A DNA stretch of 64,000 bases from JAFDZW01 sp964404255 (GTDB lineage Bacteria > Bacteroidota > Ignavibacteria > Palsa-1295), in assembly GCA_964404255.1 (NCBI GenBank), contig CAYOJJ010000002.1:186001-250000 (forward strand). Reading direction: 5' to 3'. A program made the position numbers and the translations under genes. The notes beneath the pieces were generated by a model that was not told the DNA's origin, did no database searches, and saw only the letters and a list, made by a program, of their open reading frames with translations. Positions 50,016-59,582 of this stretch are shown here, one piece after another (the first letter of the stretch is position 1; the number at the start of each line of letters is the position of its first letter).

Positions 50016-52259
50016 TTAGTTGTGGCTCACGAGTAACCACCCGCCTTTGCTTACGCTGTAGATCAGCGTCACTACATCGAATGAATAACCGGCCGGAGTC
50101 GTATAAGCATTGCCATTTCCGGTAAAAATGCGATTGGACACGTTTGAATTATTGTCATTATTGGTAATGGTCATTGGCTGCCCGCTTGAATTATAAAGGA
50201 CAACCATCTTACCGTTAGCCCCACCGGCTAAACCGGAAATCGTAAAAGCAGCATTTGGTCCGACGAGCTGAATGAATGAAAATTGGCCGATATTCACATT
50301 ATTATTTGCGCCATTGGCAAGCGAGACCGAATGCTCTCGTACCGCAATATCGCCATTGATATCGGTACTTGTAAGAGGAGCCGAAGTATTGATACCTAAA
50401 CGGGAGTTTGTCCCATCCCACACTGCCGTATTACTCCACCCCCATTGCCCGCCGGTAGTAGTGGTAAGGAATGCTCCGCTATTTGATGCAGCGGCAGCAG
50501 GCAATGTATATGTGATATTTGCGGATTGTGAACCGGCCTTGATCGCCGTATAATTGGTATTCGCGCCGGGGAAGCTAACCCCACCATTTTGCGGCTCGTA
50601 AAATCGTAATTGATGGGCCGTATTATCGGTATTGCCAAGCCAGAGATCGACATTTCCAAAGAAAGCAATTTTTGATCCTGAAATCACCACACTATCACTC
50701 GGAGCTGTTGCACCATGGAAACCGAAATTATTATCTCCGACCATTCGTAAATACGCTCCCCCTGCAATTGTAGATGCATCGCCAACGATAGCATTGCTAT
50801 AGCCACCGCTGATGGTACTTACACCGCCATCAACAAGGTTGAAGTAGCCGCCGGAGATGGTTGATCCATCGCCGCTTACCGTGTTGCCGCTTCCGCCTGA
50901 AACCACAGTATAATAATCGCTGACGGTATTTGCCGCCCCTCCAGCAATAGTGGAGCCGGTACCCTGAGCAATATTATTGGCTCCGCCACTTACCGTTGCT
51001 ACATACGCAGTAGCGGTATCGCTTACCCCACCTCCAACGGTTGAGGCATTTCCTGTGGCGGCATTATTTTCTCCACCGGCAACGGTTGAATAGGTATTTG
51101 AAGCAACATTATGCCCTCCCCCGGCAATAGTGGCAAAAAGATCGGTCGCATTATTATTTCCTCCACCGCCAACAGTGGTATAGGAAGCACTGGCAATATT
51201 GGTTACACCACCCCCAATTGTTGCATTTTGTCCTGAAGCTGTATTATATTCGCCACCGCCGATCGCCGAAGCATTTCCACTGGCGACCTGGGAAACCGCC
51301 GAACGTGTTATCTGCAGATCGATCGCTTTTGTGCCCCGGGCATTACCCCCTGCATCGCGCTGAAGCGAGTTATTAGTGTTAAGCCGCAGGACGACCGTAT
51401 TATTAGCCCGAAGATCGAGCCCCTGATTATCGGTCGTACCGATAAAATCCACTCCATTGATTGTATTTTGATTACCGCCGGTAAGCCAGGCATTTCCGCT
51501 TCCGGAACCGGTATCGTCATCGGCTGCTGCCCAGGTTGTACCATCCCATTTTAAGACCTGCCCGGTTGTTGCACCGCTTTGATTTAATTTAGCTGCGGTC
51601 ACAGCACCATTAGCGATCTTCTTAGTAGAAATGGCGCTATCGCGAATATCAAGAGAGCTTACCGGGCCGCTTGGGAAGGTAATATCAAGTGTCTTTTGCG
51701 GCGATTGCAATCCGGAAATACCACCACCACTACCAGAGCCGCCATGAGCGCTAAGCGTAATAACTTTGCCATTTTGTGTCACGAGCATGGTGCTATCGCC
51801 GACGATCCGTATCGGCCCATCGAGTTCATTGATCGTAGTAACGACACCGGTTGCATTTGGAGAAAGCGAATTTGCCTGTGCTGCTTTTTGAGCCATTAAA
51901 GCATACGGTACGGAGGTCAATGGAGTACGCGGTGTAAGTTCAGAACCACCGTCGATTGAAACCGCCAAAAAATACTGCGAGCTAAAATCGATAGAAGAAG
52001 GAATTCCATTAGCAGCTCCGATCACAATGGAAAATATTCCTTTCGACGTAACGGTCGGTATGGTTTCATTGAAGAGGCTGTTGCCCCCGGTTGCTGCATC
52101 ATAGATCGTTACCGAAAGAATATGCTGTCCATCGGAAATAGCTGAATTCCCATTAGCAATATATCCCTGGTAAGAAATAGAACGCGGGATTTGAGCCAAA
52201 GCAATAGAAGCAAAAGCCATGGCAAGGGCAATAAAACAAAGCGAGCGAAAGCGGTTCAT
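50016..52259 (-). CDS. Secreted YadA-like repeat protein (tail-fibre-like)
   Basis: 747 residues from ATG 52259. The frame extends to 52346, but that ATG is the loop of a terminator hairpin. Signal peptide ends near A-L-A-Q-I-P. Residues about 20-130 form a domain starting R-S-I-S-Y-Q-G-Y-I-A-N-G and ending P-L-T-S-V-P-Y-A-L-M-A-Q-K-A, common in Bacteroidota secreted fibres. Residues about 330-510 are tandem repeats of the form S-T-V-A/G-G-G-x-N-N-x-A-x-G-x, the trimeric-adhesin head type. The final 120 residues (D-I-N-G-D-I-A-V-R-E ... V-T-L-I-Y-S-V-S-K-G-G-W) match the end of the 387-1892 product. Confidence 0.82.
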   Translation of the reverse strand: MNRFRSLCFIALAMAFASIALAQIPRSISYQGYIANGNSAISDGQHILSVTIYDAATGGNSLFNETIPTVTSKGIFSIVIGAANGIPSSIDFSSQYFLAVSIDGGSELTPRTPLTSVPYALMAQKAAQANSLSPNATGVVTTINELDGPIRIVGDSTMLVTQNGKVITLSAHGGSGSGGGISGLQSPQKTLDITFPSGPVSSLDIRDSAISTKKIANGAVTAAKLNQSGATTGQVLKWDGTTWAAADDDTGSGSGNAWLTGGNQNTINGVDFIGTTDNQGLDLRANNTVVLRLNTNNSLQRDAGGNARGTKAIDLQITRSAVSQVASGNASAIGGGEYNTASGQNATIGGGVTNIASASYTTVGGGGNNNATDLFATIAGGGHNVASNTYSTVAGGENNAATGNASTVGGGVSDTATAYVATVSGGANNIAQGTGSTIAGGAANTVSDYYTVVSGGSGNTVSGDGSTISGGYFNLVDGGVSTISGGYSNAIVGDASTIAGGAYLRMVGDNNFGFHGATAPSDSVVISGSKIAFFGNVDLWLGNTDNTAHQLRFYEPQNGGVSFPGANTNYTAIKAGSQSANITYTLPAAAASNSGAFLTTTTGGQWGWSNTAVWDGTNSRLGINTSAPLTSTDINGDIAVREHSVSLANGANNNVNIGQFSFIQLVGPNAAFTISGLAGGANGKMVVLYNSSGQPMTITNNDNNSNVSNRIFTGNGNAYTTPAGYSFDVVTLIYSVSKGGWLLVSHN

Positions 52260-52324
52260 AGGTACATCTGAGTGATTCAACAGCATGATGGTAACCGTTA
52301 AACCAATAAAAAAAAGTCCGGTAA

Positions 52325-52358
52325 GAAAAATAAAAAGGCGCTTCATAAGCGCCTTTTT
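52325..52358 (-). terminator. Terminator of the DUF1800-DUF1501 operon
   Basis: 12-bp perfect stem AAAAAGGCGCTT / AAGCGCCTTTTT (52332-52343, 52347-52358) with a 3-base loop, followed on the minus strand by ATTTTTC. Confidence 0.92.
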
Positions 52359-52376
52359 CCGTAATATTATAGCTCA

Positions 52377-53996
52377 TTATTTCACTACGATCATACTCTT
52401 GGCGATCGAGCCTTTTGGAGTTTGCAATCGATATATATACGTGCCAGAGGGCAGGGAAGCGGTATTAAACGAAATACGGTGGATACCGCCATCCTGCGTT
52501 GCTTCGACAATGCGTTCGAGCTCTTCACCTTTGAGACTGAAGATCCCAAGTTGTACCGGCATTTCGGTGGGCAGTGAGTACTCGATAGTAGTCGTTCCAT
52601 AGACCGGATTGGGATAATTTTCCATAAGCATAAGTCCTGGAGCAAAGGCATCGGAAGTTACGCCGGATGATTGGGCTTTGAAAATGCCGAGTTTCATCCA
52701 ATCGGTATTGGTAGAGAATGTTTGCCCGTTGGAAGCCGTGAGCACCGATTGAATCAGCGTGTCCTTATCGGCATCGGCACCATCGAGCAGCCATTCGTAC
52801 ATTACGGTTGCATAGATATTTCTAAAATCGTGATTAGTATCGTAGGCCAGATTTCCGCTGACAAGATCGGCCTGTGCTAATTTCGGATCGCTGCCGCGAA
52901 CACCGGGGATAACCTGCGTGCCAATAATGAAATGTGGAGCGGCGGTGCCATGATCGGTACCACTGCCATTTTCGACAGGGCGGCGTCCGAATTCGGAATA
53001 GGTCATGATCGCTACCTGGTCGGCCACTCCAAAAGCTTCGAGGTCGTCCTGGAATGCCTTTAAGCAATCGGATAGCTCATTGAGAAGTGTTGGCTGATCG
53101 TTAGCCTGATTGCTATGGGTGTCGTAACTACCCTGCGTCACCAAATAGATCTTCGTTGTAAATCCGCTGGCAATAAGCTGGGCAACACCGGATAATTGCG
53201 GCGCTAATTTGCCCGTGCTCGGGTAGGTAACTTTATTGGTCGTTACTTTTCTGTCGAGAATGGACTGGGTATAGACTTCGGTTTCACGTTCGATGGTCCT
53301 TACATAATCCAATTCCTGATAAGGAATTGTTGCCGGGCTTGGGATCGCATCGTAAGCATGAACGGAAGTACTGCCGCTATCGGGAAGCTGGGAGATTACG
53401 ATACCCATACCTCCGTTTTCGGCAAAGAAGAGATTTGATAGCGAAGCACCGAATTGCAATGCGAGCGGCGAACTATCGGCAGCAATTGTAGCCGGAGGAT
53501 AATCCGGATTCAGAATCTCGATCATTCGCCCTACCCATCCGGTATTCGAAAAACGGCTGGAATCGGTGGCTGTATTCCAAATATCAGTGCCGCGAAAATG
53601 GGAAAGATCAGGGTTTGGATATCCAACGTTCTGCATCAAGGCCATCTTACCACTGCTATAGAGCGAATGCATACCGCTCATCTCTTTGGTAAATGCCAGC
53701 GTGTCATGGTCCGGCAGGACAAGCAACCCATCGGCTGTTTTATCGAGTCCGAGCGTCGGGCGATATTGCTTATAGAGCGCATCGGTATAAGGGACGACGC
53801 AGTTAAGCCCATCATTACCACCGGCAAGCTGGACGATCACTAATATCTTATTATTCGAAGTCGCACTGGAAGCAAGTAATTGGTGCAGCGGCGAGCGGCC
53901 CAGTACTTTAAGTGGAAAGCCGCCGAGCATTATTGGCAGTGCAGTAGTTGCTACTCCTGCCTTTGCGCCGAATTTGAGAAAGTCTCTGCGTTTCAT
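52377..53996 (-). CDS. DUF1501 protein with T9SS sorting domain
   Basis: 539 residues. Starts with a Tat-like signal M-K-R-R-D-F-L-K-F-G-A-K-A-G-V. The body has the DUF1501 (sulfatase-like alkaline-phosphatase fold) segments V-I-V-Q-L-A-G-G-N-D-G-L-N, D-L-S-H-F-R-G-T-D-I-W and Y-S-E-F-G-R-R-P-V-E-N-G-S-G-T-D-H-G-T-A. The last 80 residues (N-Y-P-N-P-V-Y-G-T-T-T-I-E-Y to I-A-K-S-M-I-V-V-K) are a T9SS type A sorting domain. It follows the DUF1800 gene by 17 bases. Confidence 0.92.
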   Translation of the reverse strand: MKRRDFLKFGAKAGVATTALPIMLGGFPLKVLGRSPLHQLLASSATSNNKILVIVQLAGGNDGLNCVVPYTDALYKQYRPTLGLDKTADGLLVLPDHDTLAFTKEMSGMHSLYSSGKMALMQNVGYPNPDLSHFRGTDIWNTATDSSRFSNTGWVGRMIEILNPDYPPATIAADSSPLALQFGASLSNLFFAENGGMGIVISQLPDSGSTSVHAYDAIPSPATIPYQELDYVRTIERETEVYTQSILDRKVTTNKVTYPSTGKLAPQLSGVAQLIASGFTTKIYLVTQGSYDTHSNQANDQPTLLNELSDCLKAFQDDLEAFGVADQVAIMTYSEFGRRPVENGSGTDHGTAAPHFIIGTQVIPGVRGSDPKLAQADLVSGNLAYDTNHDFRNIYATVMYEWLLDGADADKDTLIQSVLTASNGQTFSTNTDWMKLGIFKAQSSGVTSDAFAPGLMLMENYPNPVYGTTTIEYSLPTEMPVQLGIFSLKGEELERIVEATQDGGIHRISFNTASLPSGTYIYRLQTPKGSIAKSMIVVK

Positions 53997-54013
53997 GATC
54001 TGTTCCTTTCAGC

Positions 54014-55747
54014 TTACAGTAATTGGAATTCAGGATAGGTGGCTATGACCTGTGCACAGGAGGCTACTTTGCCGGCATCGAGATAAAAATCATTATCAGG
54101 CAAGCCCGCAGAGATCACCGATTTAAGCGTAGCGCTTTCTATTGGTCCGAGATTGAACGATAATACTGCATCTGCCAAAGCATTGGAAATCTCATCGCTC
54201 GTCATTGTACTTGCATTCGGTATTTCGCTGGCCCAGGCCATAGGGTCGAAGGTGACTTTCACTCCTTTGGCGCGCGATGCTGTTCCGTTGTAATAGTTAG
54301 GGTAGGTGACTAATAAATAAGCCAGGCCTTTTCTTGTTGGATAGGATCCGGTATTTACCCAGGCATGGCCGCCGGCCCAACCTTTGACATTCGGAGGATT
54401 TAACAGATCCTGACCAAAGGCCGATGCCATTGTTGTCAGAAGAAAGGAGTGCGTAAGATTTCTATCCTGATAGACGATATATCCCATTCCATCGGTCTTG
54501 CCGGTATCGATCGGTGCACCCGGATCATAGGGGGGAAGCACAAGGCCGAACTCCCGAACGAGCGAGAGTACAAACTCCGCCGGATTCTTTAACTGGGCGC
54601 CGATGACATTCTCATCATAGAAATGGGCGCTCTTGAGCAGGGCATCGAGCACCGGTTTGATTTCCCAGTTACTTTGAATGAGCTTCGTTGCCATCGCATC
54701 GACCACTGTCGCATTTGGCACCCAATACACGAATGCCATATAGATCTTCTGGCAGATAAAGTACGCTATGTTGTATCCGCCGTTCTTTGCAAAGATCATG
54801 TTGATGATATCCTGCATTGCCCAATTACCGGTCTGACCGAAGAAGGTTTTATCTTCATTGTCATGTAAGTTAGGATTGAATTGTCCGATGAGCGGCGGGG
54901 TGGTCGTCGGTTGCCAGCCGGTTAATGCTTTAGCGGCTTGCTGGATATCGGTCTCGGTATAGTTACGTTCGTCCGGATTTTTCGGATCGTAGATGCCGAG
55001 CGTAAAAAGCTCCATGAGTTCACGGGCAAAGTTTTCATTGACGTTATTAATGACTTTGCCATTCTTGGTTTGATAGGTATTCTGGTTGCCGTTGAGGAAG
55101 ACGAGCATTGCCGGATCGGTCGCCATCTGAAAAACAAAATCTTTCAGGTTTCCGAGGGCATTCTTGCGCAGCATCTGGTTATAGCCATACATATACCCCG
55201 GCGCCTTTACCGCATCATACCCTGTTACAAAATGATTGCTCCAAAGCAAGGTCATTTTTTCGCGGATCGAGAGATTTTCTGTCCGCATCTGCTCCAGCCA
55301 CCAACCCTGCAGGCTCATTTCACAGAAGCGGTTAAAGCGCTGCTTATTATTGAGGTCCTTCATTTTTTCCGTGGGATCGGTTATAGAGCGATCCGGCAGG
55401 TATAATTGTGTTGCCCAATCTCCCGGAGCTGCAGGAAGAGCAGGATCGGAAAGTAACTGAGCGACGACGGCATCCATCGAGCCTAAGGTCCGTGCCGCGC
55501 TAAGTTGTGAATAAGGGACGCCGAACATTGCCCGGCGAAGCAGATGCTGTAATTGCACATCGCTCCAGGCGCCACTATAAGGGCTAAGATCGTTGGACTG
55601 CGTAGGCAGCGGCTGTGGGTTCGCATCCGATATGCCATAGCCGGGGATCTCTCGGTTATCCGATGCGGCTATAGCTTTCAATGGATCAATAAGCGCCGTT
55701 GCGGTGGCAGCAGTTGCAGAGCCGATAAGAAATTTCCTTCTATTCAT
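54014..55747 (-). CDS. DUF1800 family protein
   Basis: 577 residues from ATG 55747; the longer frame to 55867 covers the divergent promoter region. Twin-arginine-type signal N-R-R-K-F-L-I-G-S-A-T-A-A-T. DUF1800 motifs: H-L-L-R-R-A-M-F-G, W-S-N-H-F-V-T, N-E-N-F-A-R-E-L-M-E-L-F-T-L-G and N-P-P-N-V-K-G-W-A-G-G. DUF1800 and DUF1501 are encoded as neighbours in many genomes, implying joint function in the envelope, which is not established. Confidence 0.93.
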   Translation of the reverse strand: MNRRKFLIGSATAATATALIDPLKAIAASDNREIPGYGISDANPQPLPTQSNDLSPYSGAWSDVQLQHLLRRAMFGVPYSQLSAARTLGSMDAVVAQLLSDPALPAAPGDWATQLYLPDRSITDPTEKMKDLNNKQRFNRFCEMSLQGWWLEQMRTENLSIREKMTLLWSNHFVTGYDAVKAPGYMYGYNQMLRKNALGNLKDFVFQMATDPAMLVFLNGNQNTYQTKNGKVINNVNENFARELMELFTLGIYDPKNPDERNYTETDIQQAAKALTGWQPTTTPPLIGQFNPNLHDNEDKTFFGQTGNWAMQDIINMIFAKNGGYNIAYFICQKIYMAFVYWVPNATVVDAMATKLIQSNWEIKPVLDALLKSAHFYDENVIGAQLKNPAEFVLSLVREFGLVLPPYDPGAPIDTGKTDGMGYIVYQDRNLTHSFLLTTMASAFGQDLLNPPNVKGWAGGHAWVNTGSYPTRKGLAYLLVTYPNYYNGTASRAKGVKVTFDPMAWASEIPNASTMTSDEISNALADAVLSFNLGPIESATLKSVISAGLPDNDFYLDAGKVASCAQVIATYPEFQLL

Positions 55748-55802
55748 AGTAACACCTCGAGCGTTGGTGAATGAATTCGAACGAGTAGGTTGTTCAAAGT
55801 AG

Positions 55803-56744
55803 ATGTCGGTGGCAGTAGGAAGGTTTAAAGGAAAACAGTTGAAAACGGACAAAAAAACGCTGATCATTGGCCTTGATGGTGGTGGCAGCCGCAGTCGCCT
55901 GCTTATCGAACCCGCTTCGCAGGAGCGGTTCTACCGTGAATATCCCTTAAGTATAAAATATACCGATTTCGGCGTCGCGGCTGCTGTCGAACGGCTTGCG
56001 GGGTTTATTACCGAGGGCGTTCAGGACGAGTGGGATGAGCTTTCGATCGTACTATGTCTTTCCGGTGCAGGTAATGAATTGCGTAATCAGGAATTTAAGA
56101 CTCTGCTTGCCGAGGCATTTCCAGGACGAATCATTCGGTGCCACCTTGAAAGCGATTCCAGCTTTACTCTTGCTGCTGCGTACCCCAATGCAGAGAGCGG
56201 TCTATTGTTAATCGCCGGAACGGGAAGTGTAGCCATCGGTCGTAATAAGGAGGGAGCGATCTATAAGGCCGGAGGATGGGGAAGGATGCTTGGCGATGAG
56301 GGAAGCGGCTACTGGCTTGGTCTGCAGGCATTACAATATTATACAAAAGCAATGGATAAGGGCGAGACCGAGGGAGCATTGGTTCGCGCGATCGAAGCAA
56401 CCCTTGAAGAAGCACAGGCCATAGATCGGGGCCAACTGCGGGCAATATTATACAGCGGAGCGCTTAACCCATCGGTGTTTGCGCCATTGCTCTTTACCAC
56501 TATTTCCGATCCGGCATCACACTATATCTTACGGCAAGGAGCAAATAGGCTTGCCGAATTGATCACCATTCTTGAAAGTAAAGCTTCCTTCGATTCGGTT
56601 CTTACGCTGCACGGTTCTGTTGTTGAACAGAAAAGCTATCGTGATCTTATAGAGGAAGCAACTGGCGGCTGGTATGAAATCGATACGTTAGATAGCAAAC
56701 AGATCCTTGAGTATGCCTGTGAGCGGGCAGCAATGCTACAGTAA
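55803..56744 (+). CDS. BadF/BadG-type ATPase, N-acetylglucosamine-kinase-like
   Basis: 313 residues of the ASKHA fold. Phosphate loops I-I-G-L-D-G-G-G-S-R-S-R near residue 24 and L-I-A-G-T-G-S-V-A-I-G near residue 140; G-W-G-R-M-L-G-D-E-G-S-G-Y-W-L-G is the hallmark of the GlcNAc kinase-like branch. Probably phosphorylates an amino sugar in cell-wall recycling (family inference). Divergent from the DUF1800 gene. Confidence 0.85.
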   Translation: MSVAVGRFKGKQLKTDKKTLIIGLDGGGSRSRLLIEPASQERFYREYPLSIKYTDFGVAAAVERLAGFITEGVQDEWDELSIVLCLSGAGNELRNQEFKTLLAEAFPGRIIRCHLESDSSFTLAAAYPNAESGLLLIAGTGSVAIGRNKEGAIYKAGGWGRMLGDEGSGYWLGLQALQYYTKAMDKGETEGALVRAIEATLEEAQAIDRGQLRAILYSGALNPSVFAPLLFTTISDPASHYILRQGANRLAELITILESKASFDSVLTLHGSVVEQKSYRDLIEEATGGWYEIDTLDSKQILEYACERAAMLQ

Positions 56745-56745
56745 T

Positions 56746-57318
56746 TTATCGCCTGGACCAGGCGGCATACAGATCGAGAAGCGAATGTTCCGGAGCCTGA
56801 CCGGAGGAAAGACCTACCTTAATATAGAAATCCCGTGATGATTGATCCCAGAAAACGATCGGCATTTTTTCTCCACCATACGTGCCGTTGGAGGCTTCGA
56901 ACTGTCCGCTGGAAAACACTCCATCGGCAAGGGTATAATACATATAGCACCCGGATCCTTTGTAACGATAAAATCCTAATTGGGAAATATCGTCGAAATC
57001 GAACGTGATTTCTCCTACTAGTTCTTTCCCATCGACAAAGAGCCGTTTTTTTACATTTTTAATGCCGGGGAGGGTTTGTTCGATCTTTTTGCCCTGATAG
57101 TAATCGCTGATGAGCGAATTAAAATCCTCTTTAATTTCTTTCGTCGTATCGGTAGCACTTTCGCTATGAATACCGCTAAAGAGCAACATTCCGGAACCAC
57201 TTACCCCATTGGAAGCCAGGGATAAACGCAATTCTTTATGTCCCGCCGTGAGACATCCTTGCGTGAAGGCCAGCAAAAAGAGAAAGCACAGCCAAAGCTG
57301 TAATCGGGGTTTGATCAT
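56746..57318 (-). CDS. Lipoprotein of unknown function
   Basis: 190 residues from ATG 57318, giving a signal with lipobox T-Q-G-C. A beta-rich protein (L-R-L-S-L-A-S-N-G-V-S-G-S-G near the start, I-T-F-D-F-D-D-I-S-Q-L in the middle). No family recognised. Convergent with the kinase gene and divergent from the FemAB-like gene. Confidence 0.72.
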   Translation of the reverse strand: MIKPRLQLWLCFLFLLAFTQGCLTAGHKELRLSLASNGVSGSGMLLFSGIHSESATDTTKEIKEDFNSLISDYYQGKKIEQTLPGIKNVKKRLFVDGKELVGEITFDFDDISQLGFYRYKGSGCYMYYTLADGVFSSGQFEASNGTYGGEKMPIVFWDQSSRDFYIKVGLSSGQAPEHSLLDLYAAWSRR

Positions 57319-57447
57319 GGAAGGCAGATAACACCTAAAGCGGGGCATTCAGATTCACCTAATAAACAGGAAATTTTCGGTCATACGATCAGTGTTTTTA
57401 ACCGACTGTTTAATAAGCAAACCGATCTGTCTAATTCCCAGCCAATA

Positions 57448-58449
57448 ATTGAGATAACCGTTGTCGAGTACGAACCGGCTGCCCATAAGCAGTTATGGGA
57501 TGATTTTGTCGATCGCTCGATGAACGGTACCGTATTTCATAAACAGCAATTTTTGCAGTACCACCCTGCAGGCCGCTTTGATTTTCACCATCTGCTTTTT
57601 TTCGAAGGTAAACACCTTGTTGCCGTCTTGCCGGGAGGGTGGAAGCAGAATGGAAGCGTATATGAATCGCCCGCGGGGTCGAGCTATGGATCCTTTGTCG
57701 TAAAGGATATTAGCGCCGATACCGCTCTTGGTATCGTTGCGGCTTTTGAGAACTATGTAAGCGATCACTCCATCGCAGAGGTTTTTCTGACGAGTGCTCC
57801 GGTTATTTATCAGCCGCATATTACACAGAATCTCGAATTCGCCCTTCTCTATAAAGGCTTTGCCTACCAGCGGCATTACATTTCCCATGCGATCGATCTG
57901 CGTCATGGTACGATACCCTTCGATCGGTTTCAGCCTACAGCCCGCAAGCATATCCGCCGCGTGCAGCGTGAGCATCCGGAAGTAATGGTAGAAGAAGTCC
58001 CTCAGAATGATCTGGAGCGAGGGCTTGCAGAATTTTATCCGATCCTGTTGGAAAATAAAGCGAAGTTCGGCGTCAAACCAACTCATACCCTGGAAGAACT
58101 GCTGGAATTGCATCGGCTGCTTCCCGATCTCATGAAGCTTTTTCTTGTCCGGGTAAATGACGAACCGATCGCAGGTTCGCTCTTATTTTTAGCGAATGCC
58201 CGGGTAGCGATTATTTTCTACCATATGCTGCGGTATTCCTTCGACGATTATAAACCGATCTATTTATTGATGAACAAAGTCACGTCCTGGGCTCAGGGGC
58301 ATGGTTTTGCGTTTGTCGATATAGGAGTCTCGCAAGATACCAGCGATGCTAACCCGATGACTCCGGCACTTTCACTTATTCGCTTTAAGGAGAAATTCGA
58401 TTCGCGGGGTTTGCTGCGTTCAACTATGTCCAAGCGATACCAATCGTGA
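57448..58449 (+). CDS. FemAB-like GNAT transferase, probable non-ATG start
   Basis: About 333 residues if started at ATT 57448. The first in-frame ATG is at 57520, but the conserved N-terminal pattern (I-E-I-T-V-V-E-Y-E ... W-D-D-F-V-D-R-S-M-N-G-T-V-F-H) extends upstream of it, and the frame stays open back to 57304 with no ATG, GTG or TTG. The core has R-K-H-I-R-R-V-Q-R, A-G-S-L-L-F-L-A and D-I-G-V-S-Q-D-T, as in FemAB/peptidoglycan-bridge and exopolysaccharide-associated acyltransferases. Overlaps the glycosyltransferase gene (GTGA), so surface polysaccharide modification is likely. Confidence 0.72.
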   Translation: MEITVVEYEPAAHKQLWDDFVDRSMNGTVFHKQQFLQYHPAGRFDFHHLLFFEGKHLVAVLPGGWKQNGSVYESPAGSSYGSFVVKDISADTALGIVAAFENYVSDHSIAEVFLTSAPVIYQPHITQNLEFALLYKGFAYQRHYISHAIDLRHGTIPFDRFQPTARKHIRRVQREHPEVMVEEVPQNDLERGLAEFYPILLENKAKFGVKPTHTLEELLELHRLLPDLMKLFLVRVNDEPIAGSLLFLANARVAIIFYHMLRYSFDDYKPIYLLMNKVTSWAQGHGFAFVDIGVSQDTSDANPMTPALSLIRFKEKFDSRGLLRSTMSKRYQS

Positions 58450-59582
58450 ACGTGCGCAGCTCAGAACGCCGTATCCGATTCCTGTTTCTCGGTAACCCCG
58501 ATCACGATAGACGCCTGCAGCATTTTGCTTCTTTGTTCAGATCGAAAGGCTGGTCGGTTGAGATCATTTGCGGCGTGCCTGCCGGTGTTCGTCCGGCTTT
58601 GCCGAATGTTATACCTATTGAATTGCAGTATTCTCGCGGCCCGGGGCGATTTATCGAGTATCACCGAAAACTGATCTCACTGCTTCGCTCCCGGACACTT
58701 ACAACCATTACCTTCTCCTGCGATCTGTATTCACTACGCGCGGCAACGAGCACCCGATCTGCAACCGGCAAGGTTATCTATGATGCCAGGGAGATTTACA
58801 CTAAGTTACCTTCGGTTGAAGGGCGTTTTGCAAGCCGAGTATGGAAGTATATAGAAGCGAAAAGCCTTTTGACAACGGATCTGGTAGTTGTGACGGCCGA
58901 GCGTGATGTGAATGCTCTACTTGAAGTACATTCCTTTCTGCCAAAAACATCGGTGGTCCGTAATATACCATGGCAGGAAACAGAAGCAGTAGCTCCAATA
59001 AATTTACATACCCATTTTGGAATAGACCTGTTAAAAAAGATACTGGTCTATATCGGTGGACTCCAAGCCGATCGTGGACTGGAAACGATCCTTCGGGTAG
59101 TGCCTGCTTTAGCTCAGGAAGTTGTAGTGGTACTCATTGGCGATGGCAGTTTGCGTTCACACCTGGAAGAAATAGTGTTGCAACAGGCTCTTAGTACACG
59201 AGTCTTTTTTTATGGCGCGGCTGCATCTGATGACGGAATGCGTCTTATTGCATCTGCCGACGTCGGTCTCTGCCTGATCGAGCAGCGATCGGGAAGTTAT
59301 AAACTGGCCTTGCCGAGTAAAATATTCGAGTACCTCTATGCCGGTCTTCCGGTTGTTTGTAGTGAATTGATCGCTGTCCGCGATCTTTTCCACAATTCTG
59401 AATTTATTTGTTTTGCCGACGAACATTCCGATACGTCCGTCGTAGAGGCTATCGCAACTGCACTTCGTATTTCTACCCAACCGATGGCGAAAAAGCAAAT
59501 CTCTACAATTGCAAAAAATATGTTCAGCTTTCAGCAGGATGCTGAAGATTGCTACCGGTTGATAGAAAGGATGCTCGCTTGA
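58446..59582 (+). CDS. Glycosyltransferase, GT4-like
   Basis: 378 residues, GTG start overlapping the previous stop. GT-B fold with the C-terminal nucleotide-sugar site I-G-G-L-Q-A-D-R-G-L-E-T, L-P-S-K-I-F-E-Y-L-Y-A-G-L-P-V-V and the E-x7-E region. The N-terminal half is F-L-F-L-G-N-P-D-H-D-R-R-L-Q-H. Likely adds a sugar to an envelope glycan; donor and acceptor unknown. Confidence 0.85.
   Translation: MNVRSSERRIRFLFLGNPDHDRRLQHFASLFRSKGWSVEIICGVPAGVRPALPNVIPIELQYSRGPGRFIEYHRKLISLLRSRTLTTITFSCDLYSLRAATSTRSATGKVIYDAREIYTKLPSVEGRFASRVWKYIEAKSLLTTDLVVVTAERDVNALLEVHSFLPKTSVVRNIPWQETEAVAPINLHTHFGIDLLKKILVYIGGLQADRGLETILRVVPALAQEVVVVLIGDGSLRSHLEEIVLQQALSTRVFFYGAAASDDGMRLIASADVGLCLIEQRSGSYKLALPSKIFEYLYAGLPVVCSELIAVRDLFHNSEFICFADEHSDTSVVEAIATALRISTQPMAKKQISTIAKNMFSFQQDAEDCYRLIERMLA

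Noticed and set aside
52260..52346. Upstream ATG for the large repeat protein
   Set aside because: That ATG forms the loop of the preceding operon's terminator; the ATG at 52259 starts a proper signal peptide.
57493..58113. 206-residue minus-strand frame opposite the FemAB-like gene
   Set aside because: The plus-strand frame has recognisable family motifs and couples to the next gene.
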